A stretch of 11,894 nucleotides of DNA from an uncultured Bacilli bacterium (lineage in GTDB: Bacteria > Bacillota_I > Bacilli_A > RF39 > UBA660): the NCBI GenBank assembly GCA_949879835.1, contig CATLBU010000023.1, positions 1 to 11,894 on the forward strand. Reading direction: 5' to 3'. The position numbers and the translations under genes were made by a program. The notes beneath the pieces are model-generated. The model ran no database searches. It was not told where the DNA came from and worked only from the letters and a program-made list of their open reading frames with translations. This document shows positions 1 to 5,528 of this stretch, one piece after another. Numbering within the stretch: the stretch's first letter is position 1; every line of letters begins with the position of its first letter.

Positions 1-22
1 AAATAGTAATTTGTAAAGGAGG
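1..22 (+). repeat. Leader/RBS repeat, copy 1 (5' flank of the erm cassette)
   Basis: The first bases read AAATAGTAATTTGTAA followed by AGGAGG. The same 16-mer followed by GGAGG recurs at 1107-1127 before the next gene, differing only by one extra A. Because it begins at base 1, any longer similarity, the promoter and any leader peptide lie outside the window. The AAAGGAGG part is the ribosome binding site for the gene starting at 28. Confidence 0.75.
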
Positions 23-27
23 TATTT

Positions 28-939
28 ATGGGAATAGAACATTCGCAAAATTATTTACATAGTAAACAACTTGTAGCGACCTTGTTATCAAAGAGTAATA
101 TTTGTAACGACGATATTGTAATTGAGATAGGTCCTGGAAAAGGAATTATTACCAATGAACTTGCAAAAAAAAGCAAGAAAGTTATAGCAATAGAGTTTGA
201 TGCAAAATTAGCGAAAACTTTATCTGAAAGGTATAAAGAATCTAAAAAAGTTCAAATAATAGAGATGGATTTTTTAAAATATAAAATATCAGTAAAAGAA
301 CCATATAAAGTATGTGCAAATATTCCATTTAACATAACTGCTGATATTATGAAAAAAGTATTTGAAGATGATAATCCTCCTGAAGATATATATTTCATAA
401 TGCAGTATGAAGCTTTTCTAAGGTATTCTGGACAGCCTTTTTATAACGAAAGTTTGAGGTCTCTTTTATACAAACCTTGGTTTTCCGCTGAATTGATTTA
501 TGAGTTTAAACCATCAGATTTTTATCCTGTGCCAAATGCACGAATATGTTTTGCTCACTTTCAAAGAAAAACATCAGCAGATGTTGAGGATGCGACAGAC
601 TATAGAAATTTTTTATCATATATATTTTTAGCGTCTGGAAATACTTTCAAAGATAAAACAAAAAAATTGTTTACTTATGAGCAACAAAAACGCATTTGCA
701 AGTTTTTAAAAATCAAATTAGAGTCAACGCTTACTGAGATCTCATACGATGGATGGCTATACCTATATGATGTTTTTCTTAAATTTGTTTCCAACGAAAA
801 AAAAGCTATTATATTAAATGCTGAACAAGCCATGAAAAACAATCAAAACAAGATTCAAAAAAAACATCGAAATCGTAATCATGGTTATTGGAAATTTGAA
901 ACTAAGCGCCAAAAGAAAATTTTTAAATTGAAAAATTGA
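28..939 (+). CDS. erm: Erm-family 23S rRNA (adenine-N6)-methyltransferase
   Basis: SAM-dependent methyltransferase predicted to methylate the macrolide-binding adenine of 23S rRNA (A2058 in E. coli numbering), the basis of MLS-type resistance. Visible motifs are HSQNYL at residues 5-10, SAM-binding EIGPGKG at 33-39, acidic E56 ending the second strand, D81 in EMDFLK, and the catalytic NIPF at 98-101. A PVPN segment at 167-170 matches the late Erm signature. At 303 aa it is longer than the roughly 245-aa ErmB/ErmC type, mainly through a very basic tail (about 271-303). RsmA/KsgA is the alternative relative, but NIPF instead of NLPY and the HSQNYL start favour Erm. The ATG lies 5 nt after AGGAGG. 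Attenuation cannot be judged because only 27 upstream bases are visible. Its transcript should end at the terminator at 1053-1085. The exact Erm class is not assigned. Confidence 0.87.
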   Translation: MGIEHSQNYLHSKQLVATLLSKSNICNDDIVIEIGPGKGIITNELAKKSKKVIAIEFDAKLAKTLSERYKESKKVQIIEMDFLKYKISVKEPYKVCANIPFNITADIMKKVFEDDNPPEDIYFIMQYEAFLRYSGQPFYNESLRSLLYKPWFSAELIYEFKPSDFYPVPNARICFAHFQRKTSADVEDATDYRNFLSYIFLASGNTFKDKTKKLFTYEQQKRICKFLKIKLESTLTEISYDGWLYLYDVFLKFVSNEKKAIILNAEQAMKNNQNKIQKKHRNRNHGYWKFETKRQKKIFKLKN

Positions 940-1033
940 AAATAAGAATTTTATCCAGTAGCTATATTTCCAATTTCTATATTATTAGCAATAGTGTAAA
1001 CAAAGAAGTTGACAGAAAAAAGTAATAAGCAAA

Positions 1034-1049
1034 TTATAAATTACAATTT
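1034..1049 (+). repeat. Inverted copy of the leader repeat (3' flank of the erm cassette)
   Basis: TTATAAATTACAATTT matches the reverse complement of the leader repeat (TTACAAATTACTATTT) at 14 of 16 positions. It precedes the terminator at 1053 by a few bases. The same arrangement recurs after the next gene at 1700-1715. Confidence 0.65.
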
Positions 1050-1052
1050 ATC

Positions 1053-1085
1053 GAGTAGATCTTATTTAAGATTTACTCTTTTTTT
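1053..1085 (+). terminator. Intrinsic terminator of erm
   Basis: GAGTAGATCTT (1053-1063) pairs with AAGATTTACTC (1068-1078): 11 bp with one G-T wobble and a 4-nt ATTT loop. Seven T follow at 1079-1085. The T-run leads straight into the -10 box of the next promoter. Confidence 0.88.
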
Positions 1086-1093
1086 GATATAAT
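1065..1093 (+). promoter_or_regulatory. Extended -10 promoter for the YdeI-like gene
   Basis: TATAAT at 1088-1093 is preceded by TG at 1085-1086, giving the extended TGnTATAAT motif. The -35 position (TTTAAG, 1065-1070, 17-bp spacer) is poor and lies inside the erm terminator stem, so recognition would rest on the extended -10. Start of transcription would be near 1100, giving a short leader that contains the repeat at 1107. Confidence 0.6.
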
Positions 1094-1106
1094 TAAAGAG
1101 AAAGAA

Positions 1107-1127
1107 AAATAGTAATTTGTAAGGAGG
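1107..1127 (+). repeat. Leader/RBS repeat, copy 2 (5' flank of the YdeI cassette)
   Basis: AAATAGTAATTTGTAA followed directly by GGAGG, the same as bases 1-22 apart from one missing A. It lies in the predicted 5' UTR and supplies the RBS. Its reverse complement recurs at 1700-1715, so the gene is bracketed by an inverted repeat. Confidence 0.78.
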
Positions 1128-1134
1128 ATATGCA

Positions 1135-1695
1135 ATGAAAGATATAATCGAATTTGCTAATAGAGAAGAATTTAGAAATTGGTTATCTGAAAATTGTTTA
1201 TCAAAAGATGGTGTTTGGCTTTTATTTAGAAAATATGGAGAGCCAAAAACAATAAAAGCAAATGAAGCACTTGAAGAAGCACTATGCTTTGGATGGATTG
1301 ATGGACAAATGCAAAGTATTGATGATAAAACCTATAAAAAGTATTTTTCTATGCGTAGAGAAAAAAGCAAATGGTCTGAAAAAAATAAAGCATTAACAAA
1401 GAGTCTTGAAGAACGAGGACTTATGACTGAATATGGTAGAAAGAAGATAGAAGATGCCAAAAATAATGGGCAATGGGATGCTCCAAAATCTATGGAAATA
1501 ACAGAGAAACATATTTCAGAGGTATCTACTATATTAAAAGAATATGAACTTGCTTATACGAATTTTCAGTCAATGTCTCCATCAGTAAAGAAAACCTATG
1601 CTAAAGCCTATTTTGATGCCAAGACTGATGATGGAAGAAAAAAAAGAATTGCTTGGATGGTAGATAGACTTAATAAAAATCTTAAACCAATGTAG
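1135..1695 (+). CDS. YdeI/OmpD-associated (OmdA-type) family protein
   Basis: A 186-aa cytoplasmic protein of the YdeI/OmpD-associated family. Members are often annotated as bacteriocin-protection proteins, but no biochemical activity is firmly established. Family signatures are ALCFGWIDG at residues 49-57 and the FSMRREKSKWSEKN stretch at 71-84. The C-terminal block around 145-183 (MSPSVKKTYAKAYFDAKT and then RIAWMVDRL) is the OmdA-like helical end. No signal peptide or membrane segment is seen. The ATG at 1135 is 7 nt after AAGGAGG and is well supported; length is normal for the family. It has its own extended -10 promoter and terminator, so it appears to be transcribed alone. Its flanks match those of the erm gene, which suggests that both belong to a class of small stress or resistance genes carried in the same expression frame. 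That grouping is an inference. Confidence 0.85.
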   Translation: MKDIIEFANREEFRNWLSENCLSKDGVWLLFRKYGEPKTIKANEALEEALCFGWIDGQMQSIDDKTYKKYFSMRREKSKWSEKNKALTKSLEERGLMTEYGRKKIEDAKNNGQWDAPKSMEITEKHISEVSTILKEYELAYTNFQSMSPSVKKTYAKAYFDAKTDDGRKKRIAWMVDRLNKNLKPM

Positions 1696-1699
1696 TAAA

Positions 1700-1715
1700 T
1701 AACAAATTACAATTT
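1700..1715 (+). repeat. Inverted copy of the leader repeat (3' flank of the YdeI cassette)
   Basis: TAACAAATTACAATTT matches the reverse complement of the leader repeat at 14 of 16 positions, and the core ACAAATTAC (1702-1710) is an exact inverted copy of GTAATTTGT at 1112-1120. It parallels 1034-1049 and again precedes a terminator. Confidence 0.7.
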
Positions 1716-1718
1716 ACA

Positions 1719-1750
1719 AGATAGATCAATCAATTTTGGTTTATCTTTTT
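1719..1750 (+). terminator. Intrinsic terminator of the YdeI-like gene
   Basis: AGATAGATCAA (1719-1729) pairs with TTGGTTTATCT (1736-1746) over 11 positions with two G-T wobbles and a 6-nt loop, followed by T's to 1750. The ascending arm shares TAGATC with the erm terminator, so the two terminators look related rather than independent. Confidence 0.8.
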
Positions 1751-1751
1751 A

Positions 1752-1771
1752 ACTATTTAAAAATAAATAGT
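1752..1771. promoter_or_regulatory. Palindromic candidate operator upstream of lysR
   Basis: Arms ACTATTTA and TAAATAGT are exact inverted copies around AAAA. The palindrome ends 4 bp before the -35 box at 1776 and is centred near -50, where LysR-type regulators usually bind their own promoters. Its core TATTTAAAAATAAATA recurs with one mismatch at 3334-3349. AT-rich palindromes can arise by chance, so the second copy is the main support. Confidence 0.5.
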
Positions 1772-1775
1772 ATTA

Positions 1776-1804
1776 TTGACAATTATTTATTTTTGTGATA
1801 ATAT
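1776..1804 (+). promoter_or_regulatory. lysR promoter
   Basis: TTGACA at 1776-1781, a 17-bp spacer, then TAATAT at 1799-1804 with TG at 1796-1797 (extended -10). This is a near-consensus sigma-A site. It places the transcript start near 1811, after the TTG codon at 1776, and so argues for the ATG at 1830 as the real start. Confidence 0.75.
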
Positions 1805-1829
1805 AACATCAATTTTAAGGGGTGTTATT

Positions 1830-2723
1830 ATGTACGATTTAAGAAATAATTTACCATTTTTATATGATTTTTATCTTGTGGCTAAAAGCAAGAGTTATAC
1901 GAAAGCTGCTGGAATCAATAATGTATCACAACCATCATTAAGTAGAAGTATAAAACTTTTAGAAGAAAATTTGAAAATGAAGTTAGTTAATAGGAATAAT
2001 AAAGGTGTAGAACTAACAAATGATGGAGAAGAATTATTTAAGCATTTAGATACTATGTTTAATACTTTCAATGATTATAATAAAAATAATTTAAATGATT
2101 CTACAGATCTAATTGGAAAAATAACAATTGGAACTACAAGAAATATTGCAGATAATAGATTATCTCATTATTTATCAATTTTTAATAGTTTATATCCTAA
2201 TGTAAAAATAAAGATTATAACGGATAGTGCTAGCAATTTAAATAATTATCTATTAAATCATAAAATAGATGTTTTAATCGATTATGTTCCTAATTTAAAC
2301 TTTACTGAAAAAGATAATATGGAAATTAAACAAATAGGTAATTTTGATACTTGTTTTGCTTGTTCTAAAGGTTTTTATAGTAAATACGGAGATAAAATTA
2401 AAACATTCAATGATCTAACTAAATACAAATTAGTCATATCAGGAGCTTCCAGAAGAAGACAAATGCTAGATGAAGTATTAACTTCTATAAATATTAATTT
2501 AGATCCTAAAATTGAAATGCCAGATAGCAAGTTAATGGCAGATTTTGTTAAAGAAAATGAATATATAGGATATTTTGTAAAAGAAGAAGTGGAAACATTT
2601 GATTTAGTGGCTTTAAAACTAGATTTTGAGATGCCTAAAAACTATATTGGAATAATTTATAGTAAAAATACAACTAATCTTATTACCAAAAAATTTATTG
2701 AATTAGTTTTAGAAAATAAATAA
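1830..2723 (+). CDS. LysR-type transcriptional regulator
   Basis: A 297-aa DNA-binding regulator, the normal size for the LysR family. The N-terminal winged helix-turn-helix spans about residues 10-65, with recognition region SYTKAAGINNVSQPSLSRS (22-40) and the following LTNDGEELF. An effector-binding domain fills the rest (about 95-297), starting at IGKITIGTTRNIADNRL. The inducer cannot be predicted. An in-frame TTG at 1776 would add 18 residues, but it coincides with the -35 box. The ATG at 1830 has AAGGGG 7 nt upstream and gives the usual LysR N-terminus. A palindrome lies just upstream of its promoter, and a near-identical site lies upstream of the oxidoreductase gene at 3434, so autoregulation and control of that gene are plausible. 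No convincing terminator follows before the NUDIX promoter. Confidence 0.9.
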   Translation: MYDLRNNLPFLYDFYLVAKSKSYTKAAGINNVSQPSLSRSIKLLEENLKMKLVNRNNKGVELTNDGEELFKHLDTMFNTFNDYNKNNLNDSTDLIGKITIGTTRNIADNRLSHYLSIFNSLYPNVKIKIITDSASNLNNYLLNHKIDVLIDYVPNLNFTEKDNMEIKQIGNFDTCFACSKGFYSKYGDKIKTFNDLTKYKLVISGASRRRQMLDEVLTSININLDPKIEMPDSKLMADFVKENEYIGYFVKEEVETFDLVALKLDFEMPKNYIGIIYSKNTTNLITKKFIELVLENK

Positions 2724-2729
2724 AACTGA

Positions 2730-2758
2730 TTTTTTTTTTCGCTAAAAAAAGGTATAAT
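2730..2758 (+). promoter_or_regulatory. Probable promoter of the NUDIX gene
   Basis: A perfect TATAAT at 2753-2758 lies 22 nt before the start codon at 2781. At 17-bp spacing the -35 position is only a T-run (TTTTTT, 2730-2735), so the promoter is likely weak or assisted. No copy of the lysR palindrome is seen here. Confidence 0.45.
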
Positions 2759-2780
2759 ACTTGTTGTAGGTGATGTTTTT

Positions 2781-3320
2781 ATGATTTGTATAAGAAGAAT
2801 AACTGATGAAGATTTTGGATTAGATAGTATTGCTTTTGTAAATCCTAGACAAAGATGGGGCGCAAGAGGAATAGTATTTAATAGTGAAAATAAGATTGCA
2901 GTTCTATATAAAAGTATTAAAAACGAATATAAGCTCATTGGTGGTGGAATTGATGAAGATGAAGATCGTACAAAAGCATTTAAAAGAGAATGTTTAGAAG
3001 AGGCAGGATGTAAGGTAGAAATCGACGATTGCTTAGGAACAGTTGAAGAATTAAAAACATTAGATGACTTTAAACAAACTTCTTATATTTTTGTAGCTCA
3101 TGTAGTAGAAGATGTAGGTCATACAGCTTTTACTGAACAAGAAAAAGGTGAAGGATCAGAACTGTTATGGTTAGATATAGATACAGCTATGAAACTAATT
3201 AAAGATTCAGAAGGTAAAGTAGTTGCTTCAAAATATGACAGTGAAAAAAGTGTATATCATACAAAATTTATTGTTAGAAGAGATTATGAAATTTTAAAGT
3301 ATTATAAAAATCATTTATAA
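2781..3320 (+). CDS. NUDIX-family hydrolase
   Basis: A 179-aa cytoplasmic pyrophosphohydrolase of the NUDIX superfamily, which cleaves nucleoside diphosphates linked to another group using Mg2+ or Mn2+. The NUDIX box GX5EX7REUXEEXGU is complete: G55, E61, R69, E70, E73, E74 and G76, with Cys at both hydrophobic U positions (71 and 77). The domain begins near WGARGIVFNSENKIAVLY (26-43). A C-terminal segment of about 45 residues follows, with VYHTKFIVRRDYEILKYY near the end. The substrate cannot be read from the sequence; nucleotide clean-up and repair roles are common. The ATG at 2781 has AGGTGA 7 nt upstream; the ATG at 2773 is out of frame. It lies between lysR and its probable target but has its own -10 box, so a functional link with them is not demonstrated. 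Confidence 0.9.
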   Translation: MICIRRITDEDFGLDSIAFVNPRQRWGARGIVFNSENKIAVLYKSIKNEYKLIGGGIDEDEDRTKAFKRECLEEAGCKVEIDDCLGTVEELKTLDDFKQTSYIFVAHVVEDVGHTAFTEQEKGEGSELLWLDIDTAMKLIKDSEGKVVASKYDSEKSVYHTKFIVRRDYEILKYYKNHL

Positions 3321-3331
3321 TTCAAACTTCT

Positions 3332-3351
3332 ATTATTTAAAAATGAATAAT
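3332..3351. promoter_or_regulatory. Second copy of the candidate LysR operator
   Basis: The core TATTTAAAAATGAATA (3334-3349) matches the lysR-upstream site at 15 of 16 positions. The arms ATTATTTA and TGAATAAT pair at 7 of 8 positions. It lies 18 bp before the -35 of the oxidoreductase promoter, centred near -63, a typical LysR activation position. Confidence 0.48.
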
Positions 3352-3369
3352 ACTATAAAAAATTGGTAT

Positions 3370-3398
3370 TTTACTTATTAAAAAAAGTTCTCTATAAT
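3370..3398 (+). promoter_or_regulatory. Promoter of the Gfo/Idh/MocA-like gene
   Basis: TTTACT (3370-3375, 4 of 6 to consensus), a 17-bp spacer and a perfect TATAAT (3393-3398). Predicted start near 3405, giving a short leader to the ATG at 3434. The imperfect -35 would suit an activator-dependent promoter. Confidence 0.65.
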
Positions 3399-3433
3399 AT
3401 AAAACAATATTTATTGAAAGGGGGCTTTTTTCT

Positions 3434-5320
3434 ATGAATATGCAAAATATTGAAATTGATCCATTTGAAAAGAAATTGACAAAACAGCAAAAAGAAAATA
3501 TTGGATATATTCAAAAAGCTATGAATCGAAGTTTTGAAAAAGAATTTAAAAAAAGACAATACAAAGCAAAAAAACAAAATATTGCATTAATAGGATTAGG
3601 TCCTCATGCAAAAAGAATTTATTTAAATTATTTTAAAAAACATAAAACAAACTTTACTTTATTAGTAGATTTAGAATCAAAGAGAGATTATGCTAGAGAA
3701 TACTTAAATGAAAATGGATTTAAAGATACTCATATATTTACAATTGATGATTCTTTAAAAGATAATGATTTATTACCAAAAGAAATTGAAAGCAATTTAT
3801 TATCAGTATGTAAAACATTAGAAATAACTCATATTATAATTGCTACAGAACCAAAAGCTCATAATATGTATATTCATTTCGCACTTGAAAATAATTTTGA
3901 TGTTTTAACAGATAAACCAATCACAGTTACTAAGAATATGACTAGTTTAAGAAGTATAGAGAAAGTAAGAAAGCAATATTATGATATTTTAGATTTAGCT
4001 AATAAATCAGATGTTATGTGTAAGGTTATGTGTCAAAGACAATATCACAGAGGGTACGAATATATAAAAAAATTACTTAATGAAACAGTAAAGAAATATC
4101 AGATTCCTATTACTTATATCGACATTTATCATTCAGATGGAAATTGGGAGATGCCTCATGATATGTTAAAGGAAAATCACCCATACAAATATGGTTATGG
4201 TAAACTATTTCACTCTGGATATCATTTTATTGATAATTTAAGCGATTTTATTAAGATTAACAATCAATTAAAAGGGAATAAGAAAATAACTAAAGCAGAA
4301 GTTTATAGTAGTGCTTTAATACCAAATGATGAATTAAGTATTTTTAACCAAGATGATTTTAAAAGAATTTTTAAAGACCAACAAATACCTGAATATTATA
4401 ATCAAGAAGAATTACCTAAATTTGATAAATTTGGTGAAAAGAACTTTTATGGTTCTATAAATTTTAGAAATAGAAATAATCAATTAATTACTCATTGTAA
4501 TATTAATCTATTACATTATGGTTTTTCTCGTAGAGGTTGGATAGAAACAAAAGACTTCTATAAGAGTAATGGTAGAATTAGACATGAGTATATCAACATA
4601 CAAGTAGGCCCACTTATGAATATCCAAGTTCATAGTTATCAATCAAAAGAAATAAAAGATCGTACAGAAGATATTTCTTTAGAGGAACAAATAGGTGGAT
4701 TAGAACATTTTGATATTCATATTTATCGTAATTGTGATTTGATTGGCGGAAAACCACATGAAATAATTAAACTAGGGGATTTATATACTGATAAAGAAAA
4801 AAAGGATATATTGGGGTATAATGAGCTTTCAAGAGAAGTATATATAACTAATTTCTTAAAAGGAAAATGTGAAAAGGGAGATATTAAGGATCAAGCCTTA
4901 GGAATTGAAATATTAACAGGATGTGCTAAGGGAATCCACAATTATTATAAAAATAAAAGAGTTCCAGTTAATATTGAAGTTAGAAACCAATTCACTTATC
5001 CAGTTAATTTAAAGGAATATCGCCAATATTCAGACAAAAGATATATAAATAAAGAACGAACTCATATAGAGGCTTATAATGATTTTATTGGAGATTACCA
5101 ATTTTATATTAGTGCTGAAAAAGTATTAGAAGATGGAACTTATATTGTTTTTATGTCAATAGATGATGATAAAGATGTAGCTGGTGGACTACTTCAGAAG
5201 GTATATAAAAGTGAAAAAATGGCATTATTAAGATTTTATTATCTAAAATTTTTGGCAAAATATTTTAGCATTAACAAGATTCTTAATATGGTAGAAAAGC
5301 AAGGAAATAAAAGGAAATAA
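3434..5320 (+). CDS. Large Gfo/Idh/MocA-like NAD(P)-dependent oxidoreductase
   Basis: A 628-aa predicted cytoplasmic dehydrogenase. The Rossmann nucleotide-binding start is ALIGLGPHAKRIY (51-63, glycine motif G54-x-G56 then A59). The family's EKP-like motif is TDKPIT (159-164, with K161 as the expected catalytic-site lysine). The GxHxxD motif is GYHFIDN (262-268, with H264 and D267). Usual family members are about 330-430 aa. Here there is a 47-residue charged N-terminal extension and a tail of several hundred residues beyond the core, including a final segment around 530-628 that I do not recognise. The substrate, probably a sugar or polyol-like compound by family precedent, cannot be assigned. 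GAAAGGGGG ends 9 nt before the ATG; an in-frame ATG two codons later is a minor alternative. Own promoter; possible LysR operator upstream. No clear terminator follows. The stop codon lies in a tandem 10-bp repeat. Confidence 0.78.
   Translation: MNMQNIEIDPFEKKLTKQQKENIGYIQKAMNRSFEKEFKKRQYKAKKQNIALIGLGPHAKRIYLNYFKKHKTNFTLLVDLESKRDYAREYLNENGFKDTHIFTIDDSLKDNDLLPKEIESNLLSVCKTLEITHIIIATEPKAHNMYIHFALENNFDVLTDKPITVTKNMTSLRSIEKVRKQYYDILDLANKSDVMCKVMCQRQYHRGYEYIKKLLNETVKKYQIPITYIDIYHSDGNWEMPHDMLKENHPYKYGYGKLFHSGYHFIDNLSDFIKINNQLKGNKKITKAEVYSSALIPNDELSIFNQDDFKRIFKDQQIPEYYNQEELPKFDKFGEKNFYGSINFRNRNNQLITHCNINLLHYGFSRRGWIETKDFYKSNGRIRHEYINIQVGPLMNIQVHSYQSKEIKDRTEDISLEEQIGGLEHFDIHIYRNCDLIGGKPHEIIKLGDLYTDKEKKDILGYNELSREVYITNFLKGKCEKGDIKDQALGIEILTGCAKGIHNYYKNKRVPVNIEVRNQFTYPVNLKEYRQYSDKRYINKERTHIEAYNDFIGDYQFYISAEKVLEDGTYIVFMSIDDDKDVAGGLLQKVYKSEKMALLRFYYLKFLAKYFSINKILNMVEKQGNKRK
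5301..5320 (+). repeat. Perfect 10-bp tandem duplication at the stop codon
   Basis: AAGGAAATAA occurs twice without a gap, the second copy supplying the TAA stop of the oxidoreductase gene. It lies 7 bp before the 11-bp repeat array. It could be simple slippage or a trace of an integration boundary; one end alone cannot decide. Confidence 0.6.
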
Positions 5321-5327
5321 AAATGAG

Positions 5328-5387
5328 TTGCAACATTTTTGCAAGTTTTTTGCAACATTTTTGCATGAAATTTGCAAGTTTTTTGCC
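5328..5387. repeat. Five phased 11-bp iteron-like repeats (TTGCANNNNNT) plus a partial sixth
   Basis: TTGCA begins at 5328, 5339, 5350, 5361 and 5372, exactly 11 bp apart, with a partial sixth (TTGCC) at 5383. Units are TTGCAACATTT (twice), TTGCAAGTTTT (twice) and TTGCATGAAAT. Eleven-bp phasing puts each TTGCA on the same face of the helix, as expected for cooperative protein binding. The array runs directly into the -35 of P1. It could bind a regulator, be arm-type sites for an integrase, or be replication iterons. Confidence 0.85.
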
Positions 5388-5415
5388 TAGACATTTCCGT
5401 ATAGGAGAGTATAAT
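5388..5415 (+). promoter_or_regulatory. Promoter P1, abutting the 11-bp repeats
   Basis: TAGACA (5388-5393, 5 of 6), a 16-bp spacer and TATAAT (5410-5415, 6 of 6). Transcription would start near 5422, almost exactly at the first base of the hairpin at 5421. Its -35 touches the last, partial 11-bp repeat. Confidence 0.7.
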
Positions 5416-5420
5416 GGAGT

Positions 5421-5457
5421 AAAATGAGTTAATTCTGCAAAGGAGAGACTCATTTTT
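5421..5457 (+). terminator. Hairpin with T-run directly downstream of P1
   Basis: AAAATGAGT (5421-5429) pairs exactly with ACTCATTTT (5448-5456); the T's run to 5457. The 18-nt loop contains AAAGGAGAG, an SD-like sequence. If it terminates transcription from P1 the product would be an RNA of only about 36 nt. The arms are AT-rich, so termination may be partial. Confidence 0.55.
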
Positions 5458-5479
5458 AAATGTTTCTAATTAGTAGCTC

Positions 5480-5508
5480 TTGACATTTCCAAAAAATTCC
5501 ATTAAAAT
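5480..5508 (+). promoter_or_regulatory. Promoter P2
   Basis: TTGACA (5480-5485, perfect), a 17-bp spacer and TAAAAT (5503-5508, 5 of 6). Predicted start near 5515, giving a leader of about 125 nt before the ATG at 5640. The ten bases TGACATTTCC around and after its -35 differ only at the first position from AGACATTTCC at P1. Confidence 0.72.
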
Positions 5509-5528
5509 AAACAGCAATTTCAGGTGGG

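Noticed and set aside
28..939. RsmA/KsgA 16S rRNA dimethyltransferase as the identity of the first gene
   Set aside because: The motif is NIPF rather than NLPY, the N-terminus is HSQNYL, and the basic tail and neighbouring resistance-type gene fit Erm better.
1009..1040. Promoter starting with TTGACA at 1009
   Set aside because: The -35 is perfect, but no good -10 lies at 16-18 bp, and transcription would run straight into the terminator at 1053.
1..1750. Integron gene cassettes with attC sites
   Set aside because: No GTTRRRY/RYYYAAC core sites or folded attC arms are visible. The flanks hold an inverted leader repeat and an ordinary terminator, and no integrase is seen.
1776..1829. TTG start for the LysR regulator, adding 18 residues
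   Set aside because: The codon is part of the -35 box, has no SD, and the added residues do not belong to the LysR fold.
2730..2750. Terminator after lysR made of a T-run and an A-run
   Set aside because: The stem would be only A-T pairs with the T-run on the ascending side, and no T-run follows; the A-run leads into the -10 box.
2657..2938. 93-codon antisense frame across the lysR-NUDIX junction
   Set aside because: It overlaps two well-supported genes, its N-terminal part mirrors the NUDIX coding strand, and it is only a hydrophobic, low-complexity translation.
5328..5387. CRISPR array
   Set aside because: Units are 11 bp and contiguous, without spacers of 25-40 bp; no cas genes are present.
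5460..5483. Seven-codon leader peptide starting at the ATG at 5460
   Set aside because: Its SD-like AAGGAGAG is 12 nt away and buried in a hairpin loop, and the frame is too short to support from sequence alone.
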